NCBI RefSeq assembly: GCF_017744695.1
Contig: NZ_JAGIAS010000001.1
Span: 186,001 to 250,000 of the forward strand
Source of the DNA: Dyadobacter sp.
GTDB lineage: Bacteria; Bacteroidota; Bacteroidia; Cytophagales; Spirosomataceae
Direction of reading: 5' to 3'
DNA: 64,000 bases
Below the pieces are notes generated by a model. It had not been told where the DNA came from, ran no database searches, and saw only the letters and a program-made list of their open reading frames with translations. The position numbers were made by a program, and so were the translations under genes. Of the stretch, positions 55,401 to 62,816 are shown piece by piece (the stretch's first letter is position 1; each line of letters begins with the position of its first letter).

Positions 55401-55466
55401 GGCCTCGATTATACCGCATTCCCGTCGTACCGTTCCTATACCCTTGGCCTAAAAATCAATTTCTAA
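52452..55466 (+). CDS. SusC-like TonB-dependent transporter
   Basis: 1004 residues: signal peptide (ending SSFGQ), carboxypeptidase-regulatory-like domain ([25 protein letters not shown]...[13 protein letters not shown]), TonB box/plug ([21 protein letters not shown]), SusC motif ([28 protein letters not shown]), and beta-barrel ending YTLGLKINF. Unlike the receptor at 29511-32867 it has no STN domain, which fits control by LacI rather than by sigma/FecR. It is the outer-membrane importer for the locus, and its SusD partner starts 10 bases later. Confidence 0.97.
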   Translation: [1004 protein letters not shown]

Positions 55467-55476
55467 TAGCATCAAA

Positions 55477-57003
55477 ATGAAATACATCTCAATTCTGTCA
55501 CTGATGATGTTGTTCGTGGCGGTTTCCTGTGAAAGCCTCATCGAACCGAAAGTTTACAGCATTCTCACCGACGCCAATGCATTCCAGTCGAAAGACGATG
55601 CCATTGCCGCCGTGAATGCCGCCTATTCCCGACTAAAACAACCGAGCGGGAGCAACGACTCCTGGATGTACTACGCGGGTTTCCAGGTAACGATCACCGA
55701 CCTTACCACCGACGCCGGCCACGCGAAATCGGGCGGCGACGTGGGCCTGATGTCGGACGCCAACTGGGGACCGAGCAATACCTACCTCGCTTACGCCTGG
55801 CAGCACCAGTACAAGCTGGTTTCGGACGTGAACAATGCATTGTATTATATTCCGAAGATCAAAGCGCTGACCGCCGAAGAGCAGGCGCAGTTTGCAGGTG
55901 AGCTGAAATTCCTCCGTGCGCTGGGCTATTATGACCTGACCAACGCATTTGGCCCCGTACCATTGATGACCGAGGATTCGGTAGCTAAAAACATCCAGAA
56001 CCCGGATTACGAAGCCAAAACGCCTGTTACCCAGGTAGCGGACATCAATGCGAAGATCATCAGCGACCTGGAATATGCCGCGCAGAACCTGCCGTTGAAC
56101 TACACCAGCAGCAAAATCTACAAAACCAACGACGTAGGCCGTGCTACCAAAGGCTCCGCGCTCGCATTGCTTTGCAAGTTGTATATGCGTGAGAAAAACT
56201 GGCAGAAAGTAGTGGAGATCAGTCAGCAGATCACCGATCTGAAACAGTACCAGCTGTACCCCTCCTACTCCGAATTGTTCGCAGAAAGCAACAAATGGTG
56301 CTCGGAAAACATTTTCAGCGCATTGTCCAACAACCTCGTGGATGCCACCGAAATGATGAACCACTTCGGGCCGATCAACCACAAGGAGGTGACCGACCGC
56401 TGGCAGTATTTCGGGATCCCGTGGCGGTTCTGGAACACGTTCGAAAAAAACGACGAGCGTCGTGAAATGTTCTTCTACGACTACATCGGTACCGACGGTC
56501 TCCGCTACGTGCAGCCACCGGCCGGGGCTGTTAACCCACCAGCGGGCTATTATTACCTGCCCGACGTCGCATCGAAGAAATACGCCGACCCGAAAGGCTC
56601 GACGACCTACCTCGACGGTCACGTTTTCCCGATTATCCGTTACGCCGACATCCTGCTGAGCCGTGCCGAAGCATTGAACGAGCTCACCGGCCCGAACGCC
56701 GAAAGCATCCAGCTGATCAACCAGGTAAAAAGCCGCTCGAAAGCCACCCTGCTGGGCGCTGCGGGCACATTCACCAAAGAAACGTTGCGCGACGCGATCC
56801 TGCAAGAGCGTGGATGGGAGTTCTTCTTCGAATGCAAACGCCGCGAAGACCTGATCCGGATGGACAAGTACCAGAGCATGGTGAACACGTACCTGAGCGC
56901 CATCGGCAAAACGCCGCGGATCGATATTAACAAACACAGATATTTCCCGTACCCACAGGCACAGGTAGACATTAATCCTAACCTTTCGAATACCGGCAGA
57001 TAA
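55477..57003 (+). CDS. SusD-like glycan-binding lipoprotein
   Basis: 508 residues with lipobox AVSC and the opening ESLIEPKVYSILTDANAFQSKDDAIAAVNAAYSRLK. SusD blocks include GELKFLRALGYYDLTNAFGPVPLMT and the C-terminal ILQERGWEFFFECKRREDLIRMDKY ... YFPYPQAQVDINPNL. It forms the surface lid of the SusC transporter upstream. A hairpin terminator follows 15 bases after the stop, placing the arylsulfotransferase gene in a separate or only partly read-through transcript. Confidence 0.96.
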   Translation: MKYISILSLMMLFVAVSCESLIEPKVYSILTDANAFQSKDDAIAAVNAAYSRLKQPSGSNDSWMYYAGFQVTITDLTTDAGHAKSGGDVGLMSDANWGPSNTYLAYAWQHQYKLVSDVNNALYYIPKIKALTAEEQAQFAGELKFLRALGYYDLTNAFGPVPLMTEDSVAKNIQNPDYEAKTPVTQVADINAKIISDLEYAAQNLPLNYTSSKIYKTNDVGRATKGSALALLCKLYMREKNWQKVVEISQQITDLKQYQLYPSYSELFAESNKWCSENIFSALSNNLVDATEMMNHFGPINHKEVTDRWQYFGIPWRFWNTFEKNDERREMFFYDYIGTDGLRYVQPPAGAVNPPAGYYYLPDVASKKYADPKGSTTYLDGHVFPIIRYADILLSRAEALNELTGPNAESIQLINQVKSRSKATLLGAAGTFTKETLRDAILQERGWEFFFECKRREDLIRMDKYQSMVNTYLSAIGKTPRIDINKHRYFPYPQAQVDINPNLSNTGR

Positions 57004-57018
57004 CCGTCGGGCAATTAT

Positions 57019-57064
57019 GCAGACAGGCAGTACGCATTCCCGCGTATTGCCTGCTGCCATTTTC
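57019..57064 (+). terminator. Terminator-like hairpin after susD
   Basis: A 17-base left arm (57019-57035) pairs with 57042-57057 with one bulged A and one G-T pair; the loop is 6 bases, and CATTTT follows. The stem is GC-rich. It separates susC/susD from the arylsulfotransferase run. Confidence 0.65.
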
Positions 57065-57111
57065 GGGGCCGGTTTTGAATTATATTTACAAATCCATTAC
57101 ATCCATTTCCT

Positions 57112-58509
57112 ATGCAACGCATCCTCCTCGCCCTCGCTATCCTGATCACCGGCATCGCTTTTGTGGGCTGTAACGGCACGGGTATCGAAACGATCAGCCT
57201 TAGCGCTCCGGGCAGGAATACGCTGAAAGTGAGGATCGACGTCAAAACCACCGACCCCAACACCGTCCGCATCGAGTACTGGCAAAAGGCCGATTCGCTG
57301 CACAAGTTCACCACCATTTCGTCGCCAACGGGTACCGACCACGCATTGGTACTGACGAATCTGCGGCCCAAATCGCAATACCTTTACCATATTATTTCCT
57401 CGGAAGGTGGTAAGGAAACCACCAGCAAGGTTTACGATTTCCGGACGTCGAGCTACCCGATGTGGATCCAGGATTTTTTCCAGACCATTGCGCCCGACTC
57501 GACCATCGTTCCGGATCCGTTCAAAAAAGGCTTTATCCTCTTCTCTCGCCGCGAAACGCCGGGGATTATTTTCCTGCTGGATCATAAAGGCGATATCCGC
57601 TGGTACCATCAGGTGAATGGCACCGGCTTCAAAACCACACATTTCACACGCAACAAAACCATCCTGTCCATTCTCGGGACAGAAGAATATCCTACCAGCT
57701 ATGGCAACGAAATCCTGGAAATATCGCTCACCGGCGACACGCTCCTGCACCTGAAAAAGGGCGAAAACGATTTCAAGGAAACGATCCACCACGAGATTAT
57801 CCTCAACGACCGCAGCGAGATCGTGACATTGAATGTGCAAACCCGCATCATGGACCTCAGCTCCGTGGGCGGCAGCAAGCAGGATACGGTCAAAAGCGAT
57901 GGAATCCTCGTACTCGACCGCAAGGGGAAGAAAGTATGGGGCTGGTCGGTATTCGATGCGCTCGACCCGCTGAAAGACCCGAAAATCATGCAAGAGAAAA
58001 AAGACTGGATGCATGCCAACAGCGTGAGTTTCGACCGCGACGGGAATTACCTGATGTCATTTTACAACAACGGGCAAATCTGGAAGATCGACTCCAAAAC
58101 CGGCAAGGTAATCTGGAAATTCGGCCGGGGTGGCGATTTCCAAATGCCTGCCGAGGGCGTTTTCGACCAGGGCCATGCCGTTCACCGCAACGCCCAGGGC
58201 GACCTGATGCTGTTCGATAACGGTACCAGCAAGCAAACCACCCGTACACTCACATTCGGGCTCGACGAGTCGAACAAAACTTCGGTACTGAAACACCATA
58301 TTACATTGCCCAAAGAATTTTACACCGCGCGTATGGGCAGCGCTTACCTGGTCGGGCGCGATGCGGTGCTGCATTGCAGCTCGAAAACCAACAGCATTGT
58401 CCTCACCAATCTCGACGGACGTTTCCTGTGGGCGCTCAAAAGCAGGATTATGCCTTATCGCGCCGAGTTTGTTCCACAAGAGCAGGTTGCCCCCTACCTG
58501 GTAAACTGA
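57112..58509 (+). CDS. Arylsulfotransferase-like (ASST) lipoprotein
   Basis: 465 residues with lipobox FVGC. A short N-terminal beta-domain (IETISLSAPGRNTLKVRIDV...LRPKSQYLYHIIS) precedes a propeller-like core with family blocks GIIFLLDHKGDIRWYH, DWMHANSVSFDRDGNYLMSF (His301) and FDQGHAVHRNAQGDLMLFDNG. This order matches PF05935 arylsulfotransferases, which move sulfate between phenolic compounds without PAPS through a sulfo-histidine. Which His is the nucleophile here needs alignment. It sits outside the cytoplasm and begins a run of sulfate-related genes 6 bases apart or overlapping. Confidence 0.87.
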   Translation: MQRILLALAILITGIAFVGCNGTGIETISLSAPGRNTLKVRIDVKTTDPNTVRIEYWQKADSLHKFTTISSPTGTDHALVLTNLRPKSQYLYHIISSEGGKETTSKVYDFRTSSYPMWIQDFFQTIAPDSTIVPDPFKKGFILFSRRETPGIIFLLDHKGDIRWYHQVNGTGFKTTHFTRNKTILSILGTEEYPTSYGNEILEISLTGDTLLHLKKGENDFKETIHHEIILNDRSEIVTLNVQTRIMDLSSVGGSKQDTVKSDGILVLDRKGKKVWGWSVFDALDPLKDPKIMQEKKDWMHANSVSFDRDGNYLMSFYNNGQIWKIDSKTGKVIWKFGRGGDFQMPAEGVFDQGHAVHRNAQGDLMLFDNGTSKQTTRTLTFGLDESNKTSVLKHHITLPKEFYTARMGSAYLVGRDAVLHCSSKTNSIVLTNLDGRFLWALKSRIMPYRAEFVPQEQVAPYLVN

Positions 58510-58515
58510 CGCGCG

Positions 58516-59688
58516 ATGCAACCGGTACCCGTCTATCTTTTCCTGACTTTCCTGAAAATCGGCGCTACGTCGTGGGGCGGCTTCATGTCGCTGATTTCGA
58601 TGATTCAGAAAAAGGTCGTTGAAAAGGACCGTATGCTCGACAATGCGAAGGTTATGGAGGGGATTTCGCTCGCATCGGTGCTGCCGGGGCCGATGGCCGT
58701 GAATGTGGTTTCCTATGTAGGTTACCAGCTCGGCGGGTGGAAAGGCGCATTCGTCAGCGTCGCCGCGGTCATTCTACCCTCATTTGTATTGATGCTGGCG
58801 CTTTCGCATTTCTACTTTCAATATGGCGATGTGCCGGCCATGAGCCATTTCTTTGCGGGAATATTGCCGGCTGTCGCGGCCATTATCGTCAGCGTGGCGA
58901 TCAGCATGGGACGCAAGAATATTTCGGACATCCCGCAAGTACTCATTGCGGTCGTTTCGGCCGTGGTGGTTTTTGTTTCAAAATCCTACTTCACTACCCT
59001 GGCAGTTTTGCTGGCCAGTGCGCTGATGGGCTATTTGATATACTTCAAAAAGGCTGCTTCATCGGCCACGCCTGAACCTACGCGAGCGGGTTTTCAAATA
59101 TCCTATCTGCTGATTTTGCTTATCATATCAATAATTGCGCTGATCGCCTGGCCGCAAAGCAATCCGCTAGCCGCATTGCACCGGACCATCCTGCTGACAT
59201 TTTCCGGCATGAGTCTTACCCAATTCGGAGGCGGTTATGTAATCATCCCGGCTATGCAGAAAATCATCGTGGATGGTCACCACTGGCTTTCCGACCGTGC
59301 CTTTGCCGACGCCATTGCCATGGGCCAGGTTACGCCCGGGCCAATTTTCATCAGCGTCACCTTCATCGGCTACAAACTCGCCGGCTTCTGGGGCGCATTG
59401 AATGCCACCATCGCCATTTTCACCCCGACCGCCATTTTAACGATCATAGCAGCCCGTTTTTTTAACAAAATCAATCAATCTGAATTGGTCATTGCGGTAT
59501 TCAAAGGTTTGAGGCCCGCCATTATCGGCATGATCGTATCGGCTGGCGCCTCCATTTTGTGGGGCAATGGGTTAACTGTTTTTTCAGTGGCCGTGTTTGC
59601 CGCCGCGCTTGGCACAACGATTTACTTCAAAGCCGACCCGGCATTAGTGGTGCCGGCAGCCGGTATTCTTGGATTACTTATATTGTAA
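58516..59688 (+). CDS. chrA: CHR family anion transporter (chromate/sulfate type)
   Basis: 390 residues with two homologous CHR halves in one chain. The signatures FLKIGATSWGGFMSLI with LASVLPGPMAVNVVSYVGYQLGGWKG, and FSGMSLTQFGGGYVIIPAMQ with AMGQVTPGPIFISVTFIGYKLAGFWG, are plain. CHR proteins export chromate, and the family has long been suspected of carrying sulfate. The gene sits between an arylsulfotransferase and a PAPS-type sulfotransferase (6 and 3 bases), so a sulfate-linked role is more fitting here than chromate resistance. That reassignment is inference. Confidence 0.93.
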   Translation: MQPVPVYLFLTFLKIGATSWGGFMSLISMIQKKVVEKDRMLDNAKVMEGISLASVLPGPMAVNVVSYVGYQLGGWKGAFVSVAAVILPSFVLMLALSHFYFQYGDVPAMSHFFAGILPAVAAIIVSVAISMGRKNISDIPQVLIAVVSAVVVFVSKSYFTTLAVLLASALMGYLIYFKKAASSATPEPTRAGFQISYLLILLIISIIALIAWPQSNPLAALHRTILLTFSGMSLTQFGGGYVIIPAMQKIIVDGHHWLSDRAFADAIAMGQVTPGPIFISVTFIGYKLAGFWGALNATIAIFTPTAILTIIAARFFNKINQSELVIAVFKGLRPAIIGMIVSAGASILWGNGLTVFSVAVFAAALGTTIYFKADPALVVPAAGILGLLIL

Positions 59689-59691
59689 GTC

Positions 59692-60723
59692 ATGACATTT
59701 ACCCCAGTTCAAATTATCGGCACCCAGCGAAGCGGCTCCAATCTGCTGCGGCTCATGCTCAACCAACTGCCTGAAGTATCGGCGCCCCACCCACCGCATA
59801 TCCTCGAAAGGCTCATGCCGCTGCTTCCCGTGTACGGCGACCTGACCATCGAAAGTCGGTTCGAGCAGTTGATCGACGATGTATGCACGCTGGTGGAAAC
59901 GAACCCGGTGTCCTGGACGGCCGTTACGCTTGACCGCCCGGCGATCCGGCAACGGTGTGAGGTGCCTACCCTGCCCGAAGTCGCCAAAGCGGTATATGAA
60001 CTGAAAGCCGCAGCCGACGGCGCGCGTATCTGGATGTGCAAAAGCATGGCCAATATCCATTATGCCGCAGAACTCGAACAATACAGCACGCCGCCTCGGT
60101 ACATCCACCTTTTTCGTGACGGCCGCGATGTAGCGCTGTCTTTCAAAAAGGCCATTGTGGGTGAAAAACACAGCTATCACCTGGCGCAGCAGTGGAAGAG
60201 CGAACAGGAGGCATCCATTGCATTATTTGAAAAACTAGGCCCGGGTCGCGTGCTCCGCGTGCGTTACGAGGATTTGCTGAAAGACAGCGAAACCGAACTG
60301 AAACGTATCTGTGCATTCATCGGCGCGGAATACTCGGAAACGGTACTGGCCTACCACGAATCGGCTGAATCACGCGAAACGGCCAATTCGGGATTGATGT
60401 GGCAGAATGTGGTAAAACCTGTCCTGACCGACAACCACCGCAAATTCCTGATTGGCCTCTCGGAAGCTGATATCCGGATTTTCGAGCGCGTGGCCGGGGA
60501 TACGCTGGTAAAACTGGACTACGAGCTTGTTTATGAAAAGGACGAGACCTCCTTTTCAGCGCGGGATATTGCAGAATTTTCTCAAATCAATCAGGCATCA
60601 AAAAGCGAGTTCAGGGCGAAACTGAGGCCGGAAGACCTTGAAAAAAGGCGCCCGCAGGAACAGTTGCTCAAAGCGATAGCCGGTCGGCAGCCCCTGGCCG
60701 GGCGCCCCTTATCCCTACATTGA
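59692..60723 (+). CDS. PAPS-type sulfotransferase
   Basis: 343 residues. The 5'-phosphosulfate-binding loop is IIGTQRSGSNLLRLML at residues about 6-21, and the 3'-phosphate-binding segment IHLFRDGRDVALSFKKA at about residue 140, then the family block RVRYEDLLKDSETELKRICAFIG. This is the Sulfotransfer_1/3 fold that moves sulfate from PAPS onto a hydroxyl or amine group. It is cytoplasmic, with no signal peptide. The next genes make PAPS (CysC) and clear its product PAP (CysQ), so the acceptor is a cytoplasmic molecule modified before export. The acceptor is unknown. Confidence 0.93.
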   Translation: MTFTPVQIIGTQRSGSNLLRLMLNQLPEVSAPHPPHILERLMPLLPVYGDLTIESRFEQLIDDVCTLVETNPVSWTAVTLDRPAIRQRCEVPTLPEVAKAVYELKAAADGARIWMCKSMANIHYAAELEQYSTPPRYIHLFRDGRDVALSFKKAIVGEKHSYHLAQQWKSEQEASIALFEKLGPGRVLRVRYEDLLKDSETELKRICAFIGAEYSETVLAYHESAESRETANSGLMWQNVVKPVLTDNHRKFLIGLSEADIRIFERVAGDTLVKLDYELVYEKDETSFSARDIAEFSQINQASKSEFRAKLRPEDLEKRRPQEQLLKAIAGRQPLAGRPLSLH

Positions 60724-60728
60724 AAATC

Positions 60729-61490
60729 ATGCAGATAGACATTCATATATTGCCTGCCATTGCCCGCGAAGCCGGAAATGCTATTATGGGCATCTACAAC
60801 GACCCTGCCCGATCGGGCGAAGTGGAACACAAAGCCGATGACTCACCGCTAACCCTCGCCGACAAAGCTTCGCACGAGGTGATCGTTGGCGCATTGGCCA
60901 AACATTTCCCCGGCATACCGGTGCTCTCGGAGGAAGGAAGGGACATTCCTTTTGAAGAAAGAAAAAACTGGCATACCTACTGGTGCGTGGACCCGCTCGA
61001 CGGTACCAAGGAATTCGTGAAGCGAAACGGGGAGTTTACCGTCAACATCGCGCTCATCCGCGACCGCAAGCCTGTAATGGGCGTCATACACGTACCCGTG
61101 TCGGGCGTGACCTACTACGCGGACCAGGCGGGCGGGGCATGGAAAACCGACAATGCCGGTAATGCTGTCCGCCTTCAAACCAGCCACGCCGACGCCGACT
61201 GGACAGCTGTAGGCAGCCGTTCACACGGAAGCCCGGAGGAAGCGGCGGTATTGGCCCGATACCCGGTCACGCGCCAGGTGTCGGTAGGAAGTTCCATCAA
61301 ATTCTGTTTCGTTGCCGAGGGGCTGGCGCACATTTATTTCCGCCAGGGCCCGACCATGGAATGGGATACCGCCGCCGGGCAAGCGATCCTCGAATGCAGC
61401 GGCGGCAAAATGACCACCGCATCGGGCGAACCGTTTTTGTACAACAAAGCGTCGCTGCTCAACGGCAGCTTTTTGTGCTTATGCCAATGA
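60729..61490 (+). CDS. cysQ: 3'(2'),5'-bisphosphate nucleotidase (CysQ)
   Basis: 253 residues from the ATG at 60729; a TTG at 60720 overlaps the previous stop. Inositol-monophosphatase fold with Li-sensitive metal-site motifs: SPLTLADKASHE, VLSEEGRD, WCVDPLDGTKEFVKRNGEFTVNIAL and MEWDTAAGQAILE. It turns PAP, the by-product of PAPS-dependent transfer, into AMP and phosphate, preventing inhibition of the sulfotransferase coded just upstream. It overlaps cysC by four bases. Confidence 0.95.
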   Translation: MQIDIHILPAIAREAGNAIMGIYNDPARSGEVEHKADDSPLTLADKASHEVIVGALAKHFPGIPVLSEEGRDIPFEERKNWHTYWCVDPLDGTKEFVKRNGEFTVNIALIRDRKPVMGVIHVPVSGVTYYADQAGGAWKTDNAGNAVRLQTSHADADWTAVGSRSHGSPEEAAVLARYPVTRQVSVGSSIKFCFVAEGLAHIYFRQGPTMEWDTAAGQAILECSGGKMTTASGEPFLYNKASLLNGSFLCLCQ

Positions 61491-62023
61491 AAGAACAGCA
61501 AAAAGGGGTAGTCATATGGTTGCTGGGGCATTCGGGCGCGGGAAAAAGCACCCTGGCCCGGCTTGTCGCCCATCGGCTCGAAACCGACGGTTACCGCACG
61601 CTGCCGCTCGACGGCGACGTGGTAAGAGCCGGCATGAACCGCGACCTGGGCTTTTCCGATGCCGACCGCCTCGAAAATATCCGGCGCGTCGCGGAGCTCT
61701 GCAAAATCCTGCTCGAAAAGGACCTCATTGTAATTTGCTCGTTCATTACGCCCATGCAATCGCACCGGGACCTGCTGCGAAAAACCCTGGGCGACCGTTA
61801 CATCGAAATATACCTGGAATGCCCGATCGCCATTTGCGAGCAGCGCGACGTGAAGGGCCTCTACCGGAAGGCGCGTAACCATGAAATCGAAAATTTCACG
61901 GGCATCGGTTCGGATTTCGAGGCACCGGCTGCACCCGATCTCCTCGTGCCTACCGCCATGTGGCAAGCTGATGAATGTGCGGACGCCATTTATCACCTGA
62001 CGCTCGAAACCCTGGCCCGGTAA
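61487..62023 (+). CDS. cysC: Adenylylsulfate kinase (APS kinase, CysC)
   Basis: 178 residues. Start chosen at the ATGA overlapping the cysQ stop (61487); an ATG at 61481 is two codons earlier. P-loop GHSGAGKS at residues 14-21, followed by the family block DGDVVRAGMNRDLGFSDADRLENIRR and GLYRKARNHEIENFTGI. It phosphorylates APS to PAPS, the sulfate donor for the sulfotransferase two genes upstream. ATP sulfurylase (CysDN or Sat), which makes APS, is not in the window. The 3' end overlaps the convergent DUF1080 gene by 31 bases. Confidence 0.96.
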   Translation: MKEQQKGVVIWLLGHSGAGKSTLARLVAHRLETDGYRTLPLDGDVVRAGMNRDLGFSDADRLENIRRVAELCKILLEKDLIVICSFITPMQSHRDLLRKTLGDRYIEIYLECPIAICEQRDVKGLYRKARNHEIENFTGIGSDFEAPAAPDLLVPTAMWQADECADAIYHLTLETLAR

Positions 62024-62742
62024 GCTTGTTGCGCACAACAAAAAGCCTTTCTTTCCCTGATCCTGATATTTCTGAACTTCACTACTGAACCGTGTCCCAA
62101 AAAAGCAATATGCCCGGACTCATTCAGCACTGCGTTTTGGAAAGATCCTGGTTTTAACCTGGCCGTAGCCTCCTTCAAATGGCCATCCAAAATCATTTCC
62201 CCATTCAAAATTACCTGAATGTGGTCGCCCTTTGCCCGGACCTCCTGAATATTCCATTCCCCTGCCGGTTTGAGGAAACCGCGTTTGGCAGGAATGATTT
62301 TGTAAACAGAGCCATGGTACTGACCGGGTTCGAGATTGGCATAGTCTGGATGCTCGTTATCCAGTATTTGCAGCTCCATACCACTATATCCTTTATCGGG
62401 CTCGACATAATCATGGCGTAGGCCGAGCCCGTTATTGCCGGCCGGCGACAGCCAAAACTCGAAACGCAGGATAAAGTCGGTATAAGTGTTTTTGGTATAC
62501 AGATTTCCGCCCCCACGCTGCGAGGGCCGCATTGTAATAGTACCCTCTTCCAGCACATATTCGGCTGTATTGCCCTTCCACTGATCCATTGACGTCCCAT
62601 CGAAGAGGACGTGGTATCCCTGCCTTTTTTCTTTCCCGGACAATTGGAAAGGGGCCGAAGGCAAAGTCTGCCCGCATACCTCCACGTACACGAAACAACC
62701 CATCAACATTGAACTAATGATATTTTTCCAGTTACTGGTCAT
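61993..62742 (-). CDS. DUF1080 (3-keto-disaccharide hydrolase-like) secreted protein
   Basis: About 249 residues from the ATG at 62742 (MTSNWKNIISSMLMG), with signal segment ending VCGQ; further in-frame ATGs lie at 62757 and 62772. The core shows the DUF1080/LamG-like fold blocks GYHVLFDGTSMDQWKG, FILRFEFWLSPAGNNGLGLRHD and GMELQILDNEH, ending VKFRNIRIRE. Family members bind or cleave sugars, with 3-keto-disaccharide hydrolysis reported. It is last of the partial third glycan locus on the minus strand. The final 30 residues, past RIRERK, overlap cysC and look less conserved. Confidence 0.9.
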   Translation of the reverse strand: MTSNWKNIISSMLMGCFVYVEVCGQTLPSAPFQLSGKEKRQGYHVLFDGTSMDQWKGNTAEYVLEEGTITMRPSQRGGGNLYTKNTYTDFILRFEFWLSPAGNNGLGLRHDYVEPDKGYSGMELQILDNEHPDYANLEPGQYHGSVYKIIPAKRGFLKPAGEWNIQEVRAKGDHIQVILNGEMILDGHLKEATARLKPGSFQNAVLNESGHIAFLGHGSVVKFRNIRIRERKAFCCAQQAYRARVSSVR

Positions 62743-62816
62743 GATAATACCCTGCATATTCTGATTTGACATTTCCTGGCATTCATTATAAGACAACCGG
62801 AGCAGCCAGCGTTTCG

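Noticed and set aside
55633-57060. 475-residue minus-strand frame opposite susD
   Set aside because: Long only because of the codon bias of the SusD gene; no recognisable domain, and SusD blocks are certain on the plus strand.
57112-58509. Simple beta-propeller of unknown function instead of arylsulfotransferase
   Set aside because: The HANSVSFD and QGHAVH...LFDNG blocks and the sulfate-gene neighbours fit ASST better, though catalytic His assignment remains open.
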